Positions 22,226 through 35,105 of a stretch of 64,000 nt of DNA are shown here, piece by piece. The first letter of the stretch is position 1; each line of letters begins with the position of its first letter. The notes beneath the pieces were generated by a model. The model had not been told where the DNA came from. It did not search any database and saw nothing but the letters and a program-made list of their open reading frames with translations. The DNA comes from Osmia lignaria lignaria. Taxonomy: Eukaryota; Arthropoda; Insecta; Hymenoptera; Megachilidae. A program made the translations under genes and the position numbers. The stretch covers positions 806,001-870,000 of the forward strand of contig NW_027478172.1 in NCBI RefSeq assembly GCF_051020975.1. The letters are read 5' to 3'.

Positions 22226-25123
22226 TTGCAGATTTATCTCAAGGGAAGGGGCCTGACGGACATATTTCGAGATATTTCTTCTTCTTGTTGTTCTTCTTCA
22301 GCACAGCTAAGCTGGAAGTGGCATTTGCAGCTCGCAATAGTGCAGAGTTATCTCAAAGAAAGGGGCCACGGTGTTTCTGTATCTCTATAATGTTGGTGCG
22401 GCTTCGGAACTTTTAAATATCTTGATATATCTCGAGAACTACGCATCTGATCAAAAAATATCATAGAACATAAAAAGTAGGAAACGTAATTCTCTACAAA
22501 AAAGGTCTCTTAACATTTTGACATAGCTCGCTTCGTTTCCGAGATATGTGCAGATTTATCTCAAGGGAAGGGGCCTGACGGACATATTTCGAGATATTTC
22601 TTCTTCTTGTTGTTCTTCTTCTGCACAGCTAAACTGGAAGTGGCATTTCCAGCTCGCAATAGTGCGGAGTTATCTCAAAGAAAGGGGCCACGGTATTTCT
22701 GTATCTCTATTATGTTGGTGCGGCTTCGGAACTTTTAAATATCTTGATATATCTCGAGAACTACGCATCTGATCAAAAAATATCATAGAACATAAAAAGT
22801 AGGAAACTTAATTCTCTACAAATAAAGTCTCCTAACATTTTGCCATAGCTCGCTTCGTTTCCGAGATATTTGCAGATTTATCTCAAGGGAAGGGGCCTGA
22901 CGGACATATTTCGAGATATTTCTTCTTCTTGTTGTTCTTCTTCTGCACAGCTAAGCTGGAAGTGGCATTTGCGGCTCTCACTAGTGCAGAGTTATCTCAA
23001 GGAAAGGGGCCACGGTGTTTCTGTATCTCTATTATGTTGGTGCGGCTTCGGGTCTTTTAAATATCTTGATATATCTCGAGAACTACGCATCTGATCAAAA
23101 AATATCATAGAACATAAAAAGTAGGAAACTTAATTCTCTACAAATAAAGTCTCCTAACATTTTGCCATAGCTCGCTTGGTTTCCGAGATATTTGCAGATA
23201 TATCTCAAGGGAAGGGGCCTAACGGACATATTTCGAGATATTTCATCTTCTTGTTGTTCTTCTTCTGCACAGCGAAGCTGGAAGTGGCATTTGCAGCTCG
23301 CAATAGTGCAGAGTTATCTCAAAGAAAGGGGCCACGGTGTTTCTGTATCTCTATTATGTTGGTGCGGCTTCGGAACTTTTAAATATCTTGATATATCTCG
23401 AGAACTACGCATCTGATCGAAAAATATCATAGAACATAAATAGTAGGAAACTTAATTCTCTACAAAAAGGGTCTCTCAACATTTTGCCATAGCTCGCTTC
23501 GTTTCCGAGATATTTGCAGATTTATCTCAAGGGAAGGGGCCTAACGGACATATTTCCAGATATTTCTTCTTCTTGTTGTTCTTCTTCTGCGCAGCTAAGC
23601 TGGAAGTGGCATTTGCAGCTCGCAATAGTGCAGAGTTATCTCAAAGAAAGGGGCCACGGTGTTTCTGTATCTCTATAATGTTGGTGCGGCTTCGGAACTT
23701 TTAAATATCTTGATATATCTCGAGAACTACGCATCTGATCAAAAAATATCATAGAACATAAAAAGTAGGAAACGTAATTCTCTACAAAAAAGGTCTCTTA
23801 ACATTTTGACATAGCTCGCTTCGTTTCCGAGATATGTGCAGATTTATCTCAAGGGAAGGGGCCTGACGGACATATTTCGAGATATTTCTTCTTCTTGTTG
23901 TTCTTCTTCTGCACAGCTAAACTGGAAGTGGCATTTCCAGCTCGCAATAGTGCGGAGTTATCTCAAAGAAAGGGGCCACGGTATTTCTGTATCTCTATTA
24001 TGTTGGTGCGGCTTCGGAACTTTTAAATATCTTGATATATCTCGAGAACTACGCATCTGATCAAAAAATATCATAGAACATAAAAAGTAGGAAACTTAAT
24101 TCTCTACAAATAAAGTCTCCTAACATTTTGCCATAGCTCGCTTCGTTTCCGAGATATTTGCAGATTTATCTCAAGGGAAGGGGCCTGACGGACATATTTC
24201 GAGATATTTCTTCTTCTTGTTGTTCTTCTTCTGCACAGCTAAGCTGGAAGTGGCATTTGCGGCTCTCACTAGTGCAGAGTTATCTCAAGGAAAGGGGCCA
24301 CGGTGTTTCTGTATCTCTATTATGTTGGTGCGGCTTCGGGTCTTTTAAATATCTTGATATATCTCGAGAACTACGCATCTGATCAAAAAATATCATAGAA
24401 CATAAAAAGTAGGAAACTTAATTCTCTACAAATAAAGTCTCCTAACATTTTGCCATAGCTCGCTTGGTTTCCGAGATATTTGCAGATATATCTCAAGGGA
24501 AGGGGCCTAACGGACATATTTCGAGATATTTCATCTTCTTGTTGTTCTTCTTCTGCACAGCGAAGCTGGAAGTGGCATTTGCAGCTCGCAATAGTGCAGA
24601 GTTATCTCAAAGAAAGGGGCCACGGTGTTTCTGTATCTCTATTATGTTGGTGCGGCTTCGGAACTTTTAAATATCTTGATATATCTCGAGAACTACGCAT
24701 CTGATCGAAAAATATCATAGAACATAAATAGTAGGAAACTTAATTCTCTACAAAAAGGGTCTCTCAACATTTTGCCATAGCTCGCTTCGTTTCCGAGATA
24801 TTTGCAGATTTATCTCAAGGGAAGGGGCCTAACGGACATATTTCCAGATATTTCTTCTTCTTGTTGTTCTTCTTCTGCGCAGCTAAGCTGGAAGTGGCAT
24901 TTGCAGCTCGCAATAGTGCAGAGTTATCTCAAAGAAAGGGGCCACGGTGTTCCTGTATCTCTATTATGTTGGTGCGGCTTCGGAACTTTTAAATATCTTG
25001 ATATATCTCGAGAACTACGCATCTGATCAAAAAATATCATAGAACATAAAGAGTAGGAAACTTAATTCTCTACAAAAAAGGTCTCTTAACATTTTGCCAT
25101 AGCTCGCTTCGTTTCCGAGATAT
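22226..25123 (+). repeat. 4-mer tandem duplication containing displaced left-domain I-N-O types
   Basis: Monomers 70-73 read I, N', O', P, and monomers 74-77 read Q/I hybrid, N', O', P, at a period of 1288 bp; monomer 78 is an intact Q. N' keeps GTGCGGAGTT and the GATATGTGCAG start plus a private GGTATTTCTG; O' keeps GGCTCTCACTAG plus GGGTCTTTTAA; P has CAGCGAAGC and TTTCATCTTC. Monomer 74 joins the Q marks (TTTCCAGATATTTC, TGCGCAGC) to the type I mark CTCTATAATG, with the switch between about 23592 and 23676. This hybrid marks the duplication junction. Confidence 0.82.
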
Positions 25124-26089
25124 TTGCAGATTTATCTCGAGGGAAGGGGCCTGACGGACATATTTCGAGATATTTCTTCTTCTTGTTGTTCTTCTTCTGC
25201 ACAGCTAAGCTGGAAGTGGCGTTTGCAGCTCGCAATAGTGCAGAGTTGTCTCAAAGAAAGGGGCCACGGTGTTTCTGTATCTCTATTATGTTGGTGCGGC
25301 TTCGGAACTTTTAAATATCTCGATATATCCCGAAAACTACGCTTCTGATCAAAAAATATCATAGAACATAAATTGTAGGAAACATAATTCTCTACAAAAA
25401 ACGTCTCTCAACATTTTGCCATAGCTCGCTTCGTTTCCGAGATATTTGCAGATTCAGCTCAAAGGAACAGGCCTGACGGACATATTTCGAGATATTTCTT
25501 CTTCTTGTTGTTCTTCTTCTGCACAGCTAAGCTGGAAGTGGCATTTACAGCTCGCAATAGTGCAGAGTTATCTCAAAGAAAGGAGCCACGGTGTTTCTGT
25601 ATCTCTATTATGTTGGTGCGGCTTCGGAACTTTTAAATATCTTGATATATCTCGAGAACTACGCATCTGATCAAAAAATATCATAGAACATAAAAAGTAG
25701 GAAACTTAATTCTCCACAAAAAAGGTCTCTTAACATTTTGCCATAGCTCGTTTCGTTTCCGAGATATTTGCAGATATATCTCAAGGGAAGGGGCCTGACG
25801 GACATATTTCGAGATATTTCTTCTTCTTGTTGTTCTTCTTCTGCACAGCTAAACTGGAAGTGGCATTTGCGGCTCGCACTAGTGCAGAGTTATCTCAAAG
25901 AAAGGGGCCACGGTGTTCCTGTATCTCTATTATGTTGGTGCGGCTTCGGAACTTTTAAATATCTTGATATATCTCGAGAACTACGCATCTGATCAAAAAA
26001 TATCATAGAACATAAAAAGTTCGAAACTTAATTCTCTACAAAAAAGGTCTCTTAACATTGTGCCATAGCTCGCTTAGTTTCCGAGATAT
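25124..26089 (+). repeat. Monomers 79-81, single divergent units
   Basis: Three 322-bp monomers not clearly duplicated nearby. Monomer 80 (25446) has the TTCAGCTCAAAGGAACAG head; monomer 81 (25768) has the GCGGCTCGCACTAG pair and a tail GTTCGAAAC that reappears in monomer 84. Confidence 0.75.
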
Positions 26090-27699
26090 ATGCAGATTTA
26101 TCTCAAGGGAAGGGGCCTGACGGACATATTTCGAGATATTTCTTCTTCTTGTTGTTCTTCTTCTGCACAGCTAAGCTGGAAGTGGCATTTGCAGCTCGCA
26201 ATAGTGCAGAGTTATCTCAAAGAAGGAGGCCACGGTGTTTCTGTACCTCTATTATGTTGGTGCGGCTTCGGAACTTTTAAATATCTCGATATATCTCGAA
26301 AACTACGCTTCTGATCAAAAAATATCATAGAACATAACTTGTAGGAAACATAATTCTCTACAAAAAAGGTCTCTGAACATTTTGCCATAGCTCGCTTCGT
26401 TTCCGAGATATTTGCAGATATATCTCAAGGGAATGGGCCTGACGGACATATTTCGAGATATTTCTTCTTCTTGTTGTTCTCCTTCTGCACAGCTAAACTG
26501 GAAGTGGCATTTCCAGCTCGCAATAGTGCAGAGTTATCTGAAAGAAAGGGGCCACGGTGTTTCTGTATCTCTATTATGTTGGTGCGGCTTCGGAACTTTT
26601 AAATATCTTGATATATCTCGACAACTACGCATCTGATCAAAAGATATGATAGAACATAAAATGTAGGAAACTTAATTCTCTACAAATAAGGTCTCTTAAC
26701 ATTTTGCCATAGCTCGCTTCGTTTCCGAGATATTTGCAGATTTATCTCAAGGGAAGGGGCCTGACGGACATATTTCGAGATATTTCTTCTTCTTGTTGTT
26801 CTTCTTCTGCACAGCTAAGCTGGAAGTGGCATTTACAGCTCGCAATAGTGCAGAGTTATCTCAAAGAAAGGGGCCACGGTGTTTCTGTATCTCTATTATG
26901 TTGGTGCGGCTTCGGAACTTTTAAATATCTTGATATATCTCGAGAACTACGCATCTGATCAAAAAATATCATAGAACATAAAAAGTTCGAAACTTAATTC
27001 TCTACAAAAAAGGTCTCTTAACATTGTGCCATAGCTCGCTTAGTTTCCGAGATATATGCAGATTTATCTCAAGGGAAGGGGCCTGACGGACATATTTCGA
27101 GATATTTCTTCTTCTTGTTGTTCTTCTTCTGCACAGCTAAGCTGGAAGTGGCATTTGCAGCTCGCAATAGTGCAGAGTTATCTCAAAGAAGGAGGCCACG
27201 GTGTTTCTGTACCTCTATTATGTTGGTGCGGCTTCGGAACTTTTAAATATCTCGATATATCTCGAAAACTACGCTTCTGATCAAAAAATATCATAGAACA
27301 TAACTTGTAGGAAACATAATTCTCTACAAAAAAGGTCTCTGAACATTTTGCCATAGCTCGCTTCGTTTCCGAGATATTTGCAGATATATCTCAAGGGAAG
27401 GGGCCTGACGGACATATTTCGAGATATTTCTTCTTCTTGTTGTTCTCCTTCTGCACAGCTAAACTGGAAGTGGCATTTCCAGCTCGCAATAGTGCAGAGT
27501 TATCTGAAAGAAAGGGGCCACGGTGTTTCTGTATCTCTATTATGTTGGTGCGGCTTCGGAACTTTTAAATATCTTGATATATCTCGACAACTACGCATCT
27601 GATCAAAAGATATGATAGACCATAAAATGTAGGAAACTTAATTCTCTACAAATAAGGTCTCTTAACATTTTGCCATAGCTCGCTTCGTTTCCGAGATAT
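26090..27699 (+). repeat. 3-mer duplication R-S-T / R-S
   Basis: Monomers 82-84 and 85-86 repeat at 966 bp. R (26090, 27056) has the unique start GATATATGCAG, which creates the only ATG at the frame start, plus AGAAGGAGGCC and tail ATAACTTGTAGG. S (26412, 27378) has TTCTCCTTCTGC, CTCGACAACTACG and AAAAGATATGATAG. The tail of monomer 84 matches that of monomer 81 (GTTCGAAAC, ACATTGTGCC), so the duplication joint lies within monomer 84. The S copies differ at GGGAATGGG against GGGAAGGGG and at AGAACAT against AGACCAT. Confidence 0.82.
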
Positions 27700-30600
27700 T
27701 TGCAGATTTATCTCAAGGGAAGGGGCCTGACGGACATATTTCGAGATATTTCTTCTTCTTGTTGTTCTTCTTCTGCACAGCTAAGCTGGAAGTGGCATTT
27801 GCAGCTCGCAATAGTGCAGAGTTATCTCAAAGAAAGGGGCCGCGGTGTTTCTGTATCTCTATTATGTTGGTGCGTCTTCGGAACTTTTAAATATCTTGAT
27901 ATATCTCGAGAACTACGCGTCTGATCAAAAAATATCATAGAACATAAAAAGTAGGAAACATAATTCTCTACAAAAAAGGTCTCTTAACATTTTGCCATAG
28001 CTCGCTTCGTTTCCGAGATATTTGCAGATTTATCTCAAGGGAAGGTACCTGACGGACATATTTCGAGATATTTCTTCTTCTTGTTGATCTTCTTCTGCAC
28101 AGCTAAGCTGGAAGTGGCATTTGCAGCTCGTAATAGTGCAGAGTTATCTCAAAGAAAGGGGCCACGGTGTTTCTGTATCTCTATTATGTTGGTGCGTCTT
28201 CGGAACTTTTAAACATCTTGATATATCTCGAGAACTACGCGTCTGATCAAAAAATATCGTAGAACATAAAAAGTAGGAAACATAATTCTCTACAAAAAAG
28301 GTTTCTTAACATTTTGCCATAGCTCGCTTCGTTTCCGAGATATTTGCAGATTTATCTCAAGGGAAGGGGCCTGACGGACATATTTCGAGATATTTCTTCT
28401 TCTTGTTGTTCTTCTTCTGCACAGCTAAGCTGGAAGTGGCATTTGCAGCTCGCAATAGTGCAGAGTTATCTCAAAGAAAGGGGCCACGGTGTTTCTGTAT
28501 CTCTATTATGTTGGTGCGGCTTCGAAACTTTTAAATATCTAGATATATCTCGAGAACTACGCATCTGATCAAAAAATATCATAGAACATAAAAAGTAGGA
28601 AACTTAATTCTCTACAAAAAAGGTCTCTCAACATTTTGCCATAGCTCGCTTCGTTTCCGAGATATTTGCAGATTTATCTCAAGGGAAGCGGCCTGACGGA
28701 CATATTTCGAGATATTTCTTCTTCTTGTTGTTCTTCTTCTGCACAGCTAAGCTGGAAGTGGCATTTGCGGCTCGCACTAGTGCAGAGTTATCTCAAGGAA
28801 AGGGGCCACGGTGTTTCTGTATCTCTATTATGTTGGTGCGGCTTCGAAACTTTTAAATATCTTGATATATCTCGAGAACTACGCATCTGATCAAAAAATA
28901 TCATACAACATAAAAAGTAGGACACTTAATTCTCTACAAAAAAGGTCTCTTAACATTTTGCCATAGCTCGCTTCGTTTCCGAGATATTTGCAGATTTATC
29001 TCAAGGGAAGGTACCTGACGGACATATTTCGAGATATTTCTTCTTCTTGTTGTTCTTCTTCTGCACAGCTAAGCTGGAAGTGGCATTTGCGGCTCGCACT
29101 AGTGCAGAGCTATCTCAAAGAAAGAGGCCACGGTGTTTCTGTATCTCAGTTATGTTGGTGCGGCTTCGGAACTTTTAAATATCTTGATATATCTCGAGAA
29201 CTACGCATCTGATCAAATAATATCATACAACATAAAAAGTAGGAAACTTAATTATCTACAGAAAAGGTCTCTTAACATTTTGCCATAGCTCGCTTCGTTT
29301 CCGAGATATTTGCAGATTTATCTCAAGGGAAGGGGCCTGACAGACATATTGCGAGATATTTCTTCTTCTTGTTGTTCTTCTTCTGCACAGGTAAGCTGGA
29401 AGTGGCATTTGCGGCTCGCACTAGTGCAGAGTTATCCCAAAGAAAGGGGCCACGGTGTTTCTGTATCTCTATTTTGTTGGTGCGGCTTCGGAACTTTTAA
29501 ATATCTTGATATATCTCGAGAACTACGCATCTGATCAAAAAATATCATAGAACATAAAAAGTAGGAAACTTAATTCTCTACAAATAAGGTCTCTTAACAT
29601 TTTGCCATAGCTCGCTTCGTTTCCGAGATATTTGCAGATTTATCTCAAGGGAAGGGGCCTGACGGACATATTTCGAGATATTGCTTCTTCTTGTTGTTCT
29701 TCTTCTGCACAGCTAAGCTGGAAGTGGCATTTGCAGCTCGCAATAGTGCAGAGTTATCTCAAAGAAAGGGGCCGCGGTGTTTCTGTATCTCTATTATGTT
29801 GGTGCGTCTTCGGAACTTTTAAATATCTTGATATATCTCGAGAACTACGCGTCTGATCAAAAAATATCATAGAACATAAAAAGTAGGAAACATAATTCTC
29901 TACAAAAAAGGTCTCTTAACATTTTGCCATAGCTCGCTTCGTTTCCGAGATATTTGCAGATATATCTCAAGGGAAGGTACCTGACGGACATATTTCGAGA
30001 TATTTCTACTTCTTGTTGATCTTCTTCTGCACAGCTAAGCTGGAAGTGGCATTTGCGGCTCGCACTAGTGCAGAGTTACCTCAAAGAAAGGGGCCACGGT
30101 GTTTCTGTATCTCTATTATGTTGGTGCGGCTTCGGAACTTTTAAATATCTTGATATATTTCGAGATCTACGCATCTGATCAAAAAATATCATAGAACATA
30201 AAAAGTAGGAAACTTAATTCTCTATAAAAAAGGTCTCTTAACATTTTGCCATAGCTCGCTTCGTTTCCGAGATATTTGCAGATTTATCTCAAGGGAAGCG
30301 GCCTGACGGACATATTTCGAGATATTTCTTCTTCTTGTTGTACTTCTTCTGCACAGCTAAGCTGGAAGTGGCATTTGCGGCTCGCACTAGTGCAGAGTTA
30401 TCTCAAAGAAAGGGGCCACGGTGTTTCTGTATCTCTATTATGTTGGTGCGGCTTCGAAACTTTTAAATATCTAGATATATCTCGAGAACTACGCCTCTGA
30501 TCAAAAAATATCATAGAACATAAAAAGTAGGAAACTTAATTCTCTACAAAAAAGGTCTCTTAACATTTTGCCATAGCTCGCTTCGTTTCCGAGATATTTG

Positions 30601-31563
30601 CAGATTCAGCTCAAAGGAACGGGCCTGACGGACATATTTCGAGATATTTCTTCTTCTTGTTGATCTTCTTCTGCACAGCTAAGCTGGAAGTGGCATTTGC
30701 GGCTCGCACTAGTGCAGAGTTATCTCAAAGAAAGGGGCCACGGTGTTTCTGTATCTCTATTATGTTGGTGCGGCTTCGAAACTTTTAAATATCTTGATAT
30801 ATCTCGAGAACTACGCATCTGATCAAAAAATATCATACAACATAAAAAGTAGGACACTTAATTCTCTACAAAAAAGGTCTCTTAACATTTTGCCATAGCT
30901 CGCTTCGTTTCCGAGATATTTGCAGATTTATCTCAAGGGAAGGTACCTGACGGACATATTTCGAGATATTTCTTCTTCTTGTTGTTCTTCTTCTGCACAG
31001 CTAAGCTGGAAGTGGCATTTGCGGCTCGCACTAGTGCAGAGTTATCTCAAAGAAAGAGGCCACGGTGTTTCTGTATCTCAGTTATGTTGGTGCGGCTTCG
31101 GAACTTTTAAATATCTTGATATATCTCGAGAACTACGCATCTGATCAAATAATATCATAGAACATAAAAAGTAGGAAACTTAATTATCTACAGAAAAGGT
31201 CTCTTAACATTTTGCCATAGCTCGCTTCGTTTCCGAGATATTTGCAGATATATCTCAAGGGAAGGGGCCTGACAGACATATTTCGAGATATTTCTTCTTC
31301 TTGTCGTTCTTCTTCTGCACAGCTAAGCTGGAAGTGGCATTTGCGGCTCGCACTAGTGCAGAGTTATCTCAAAGAAAGGGGCCACGGTGTTTCTGTATCT
31401 CTATTATGTTGGTGCGGCTTCGGAACTTTTAAATATCTCGATATATCTCGAAAACTACTCTTCTGATCAAAAAATATCATAGAACATAAATTGTAGGAAA
31501 CATAATTCTCTACAAAAAACGTCTGTAAACATTTTGCCATAGCTCGCTTCGTTTCCGAGATAT
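27700..31563 (+). repeat. 6-mer tandem duplication (1932 bp x 2), partly diverged
   Basis: Monomers 87-92 and 93-98 run in parallel. 87 and 93 share GGCCGCGGTG and GTGCGTCTTCGG; 88 and 94 share GAAGGTACCTG and TTGTTGATCTTC; 90 and 95 share GGGAAGCGGCC; 91 and 97 share GAAGGTACCTG with TCTCAGTTATG. The tails do not always travel with the heads: monomer 96 has the CATACAACAT and GTAGGACAC tail of monomer 90. The copies therefore differ more than the 11-mer copies to the right and look older or reworked by exchange. KpnI-type GGTACC sites are private to this block. Confidence 0.8.
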
Positions 31564-34500
31564 TTGCAGATTCAGCTCAAAGGAACGGGCCTGACGGACA
31601 TATTTCGAGATATTTCTTCTTCTTGTTGTTCTTCTTCTGCACAGCTAAACGGCAAGTGGCATTTCCAGCTCGCAATAGTGCAGAGTTATCTCAAAGAAAG
31701 GGGCCACGGTGTTTCTGTATCTCTATTATGTTGGTGCGGCTTCGGAACTTTTAAATATCTCGATATATCTCGAAAACTACGCTTCTGATCAAAAAATATC
31801 ATACAACATAAATTGTAGGAAACATAATTCTCTACAGAAAACGTCTCTTAACATTTTGCGATAGCTCGCTTCGTTTCCGAGATATTTGCAGATTCAGCTC
31901 AAAGGAACGGGCCTGATGGACATATTTCGAGATATTTCTTCTTCTTGTTGTTCTTCTTCTGCACAGCTAAGCTGGAAGTGGCGTTTGCAACTCGCAATAG
32001 TGCAGAGTTATTTCAAAGAAAGGGGCCACGGTGTTTCTATATCTCTATTATGTTGGTGCGGCTTCGGAACTTTTAAATATCTCGATATATCTCGAAAACT
32101 ACGCTTCTGATCAAAAAATATCATAGAACATAAAAAGTAGGAAACATAATTCTCTACAAAAAACGTCTCTTAACATTTTGCCATAGCTCGCTTCGTTTCC
32201 GAGATATTTGCAGATTCAGCTCAAAGGAACGGGCCTGACGGACATATTTCGAGATATTTCTTCTTCTTGTTGTTCTTCTTCTGCACAGCTAAGCTGGAAG
32301 TGGCATTTACAGCTCGCAATAGTGCAGAGTTATCTCAAAGAAAGGGGCCACGGTGTTTCTGTATCTCTATTATGTTGGTGCGGCTTCGGAACTTTTAAAT
32401 ATCTCGATATATCTCGAAAACTACGCTTCTGATCAAAAAATATCATAGAACATAAATTGTAGGAAACATAATTCTCTATAAAAAAGGTCTCTTAAGATTT
32501 TGCCATAGCTCGTTTCGTTTCCGAGATATTTGCAGATATATCCCAAGGGAAGGGGCCTGACGGACATATTTCGAGATATTTCTTCTTCTTGTTGTTCTTC
32601 TTCTGCACAGCTAAGCTGGAAGTGGCATTTACAGCTCGCAATAGGGCAGAGTTATCTCAAAGAAAGGGGCCACGGTGATTCTGTATCTCTATTATGTTGG
32701 TGCGGCTTCCGAACTTTTAAATATCTCGATATATCTCGAAAACTACGCTTCTGATCAAAAAATATCATAGAACATAAATTGTAGGAAACATAATTCTCTA
32801 CAAAAAAGGTCTCTTAAGATTTTGCCATAGCTCGTTTCGTTTCCGAGATATTTGCAGATATATCCCAAGGGAAGGGGCCTGACGGACATATTTCGAGATA
32901 TTTCTTCTTCTTGTTGTTCTTCTTCTGCACAGCTAAGCTGGAAGTGGCATTTACAGCTCGCAATAGGGCAGAGTTATCTCAAAGAAAGGGGCGACGGTGT
33001 TTCTGTATCTCTATTATGTTGGTGCGGCTTCGGAACTTTTAAATATCTCGATATATCTCGAAAACTACGCTACTGATCAAAAAATATCATAGAACGTAAA
33101 TTGTAGGAAACATAATTCTCTACAAAAAACGTCTCTTAACATTTTGCCATAGCTCGCTTCGTTTCCGAGATATTTGCAGATTCAGCTCAAAGGAACGGGC
33201 CTGATGGACATATTTCGAGATATTTCTTCTTCTTGTTGTTCTTCTTCTGCACAGCTAAGCTGGAAGTGGCATTTGCGGCTCGCACTAGTGCAGAGTTATC
33301 TCAAGGAAAGGGGCCACGGTGTTTCTGTATCTCTATTATGTTGGTGCGGCTTCGGGACTTTTAAATATCGCGATATATCTCGAAAACTACGCTTCTGATC
33401 AAAAAATATCATAGAACATAAATTGTAGGAAACATAATTCTCTACAAAAAAGGTCTCTTAAGATTTTGCCATAGCTCGTTTCGTTTCCGAGATATTTGCA
33501 GATATATCCCAAGGTAAGGGGCCTGACGGACATATTTCGAGATATTTCTTCTTCTTGTTGTTCTTCTTCTGCACAGCTAAGCTGGAAGTGGCATTTACAG
33601 CTCGCAATAGGGCAGAGTTATCTCAAAGAAAGGGGCCACGGTGATTCTGTATCTCTATTATGTTGGTGCGGCTTCCGAACTTTTAAATATCTCGATATAT
33701 CTCGAAAACTACGCTTCTGATCAAAAAATATCATAGAACATAAATTGTAGGAAACATAATTCTCTACAAAAAAGGTCTCTTAAGATTTTGCAATAGCTCG
33801 TTTCGTTTCCGAGATATTTGCAGATATATCCCAAGGGAAGGGGCCTGACGGACATATTTCGAGATATTTCTTCTTCTTGTTGTTCTTCTTCTGCACAGCT
33901 AAGCTGGAAGTGGCATTTACAGCTCGCAATAGGGCAGAGTTATCTCAAAGAAAGGGGCGACGGTGTTTCTGTATCTCTATTATGTTGGAGCGGCTTCGGA
34001 ACTTTTAAATATCTCGATATATCTCGAAAACTACGCTTCTGATCAAAAAATATCATAGAACATAAATTGTAGGAAACATAATTCTCTACAAAAAAGGTCT
34101 CTTAAGATTTTGCCATAGCTCGTTTCGTTTCCGAGATATTTGCAGATATATCCCAAGGGAAGGGGCCTGACGGACATATTTCGAGATATTTCTTCTTCTT
34201 GTTGTTCTTCTTCCGCACAGCTAAGCTGGAAGTGGCATTTACAGCTCGCAATAGGGCAGAGTTATCTCAAAGAAAGGGGCGACGGTGTTTCTGTATCTCT
34301 ATTATGTTGGTGCGGCTTCGGAACTTTTAAATATCTCGATATATCTCGAAAACTACGCTTCTGATCAAAAAATATCATAGAACATAAATTGTAGGAAACA
34401 TAATTCTCTACAAAAAAGGTCTCTTAAGATTTTGCCATAGCTCGTTTCGTTTCCGAGATATTTGCAGATATATCCCAAGGGAAGGGGCCTGACGGACATA

Positions 34501-35105
34501 TTTCGAGATATTTCTTCTTCTTGTTGTTCTTCTTCTGCACAGCTAAGCTGGAAGTGGCATTTACAGCTCGCAATAGGGCAGAGTTATCTCAAAGAAAGGG
34601 GCGACGGTGTTTCTGTATCTCTATTATGTTGGTGCGGCTTCGGAACTTTTAAATATCTCGATATATCTCGAAAACTACGCTTCTGATCAAAAAATATCAT
34701 AGAACGTAAATTGTAGGAAACATAATTCTCTACAAAAAACGTCTCTTAACATTTTGCCATAGCTCGCTTCGTTTCCGAGATATTTGCAGATTCAGCTCAA
34801 AGGAACGGGCCGGATGGACATATTTCGAGATATTTCTTCTTCTTGTTGTTCTTCTTCTGCACAGCTAAGCTGGAAGTGGCATTTACAGCTTGCAATAGTG
34901 CAGAGTTATCTCAAAGAAAGGGGCCACGGTGTTTCTGTATCTCTATTATGTTGGTGCGGCTTCGGAACTTTTAAATATCTTGATATATCTCGAGAACTAC
35001 GCATCTGATCAAAAAATATCATAGAACATAAAAAGTAGGAAACTTAATTCTCTACAAATAAAGTCTCTTCACATTTTGCCATAGCTCGCTTCGTTTCCGA
35101 GATAT
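31564..35105 (+). repeat. 11-mer unit, copy 1 (3542 bp)
   Basis: Monomers 99-109 form the first of two tandem 11-mers. Order by head: three monomers with TTCAGCTCAAAGG (99-101), two with ATATCCCAAGG (102, 103), one TTCAGCTCAAAGG (104), four ATATCCCAAGG (105-108), one TTCAGCTCAAAGG (109). The ATATCCCAAGG monomers share TTTACAGCTCGCAATAGGGC and are nearly identical to each other, so local homogenisation also acted at single-monomer scale. Monomer 109 has CGGGCCGGATGG where copy 2 has CGGGCCTGATGG (34812). Confidence 0.9.

Noticed and set aside
25132..25362. Minus-strand open frames (also at 18311-18508, 42634-42870, 48854-49063, 56247-56456, 59146-59355)
   Set aside because: They appear only where point changes remove a stop in single monomers or their copies, and have no conserved start or recognisable product.
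26090..26314. ATG-started open frame in monomers 82 and 85 as a true gene
   Set aside because: The ATG comes from one base change (TATTTGCAG to TATATGCAG) in an otherwise ordinary monomer; both copies belong to one 3-mer duplication.
18687..31563. Transposable element insertion as the cause of the divergent middle domain
   Set aside because: All monomers keep 322-bp spacing (one is 319 bp) and full-length satellite sequence; no terminal repeats, target duplications or foreign DNA are seen.
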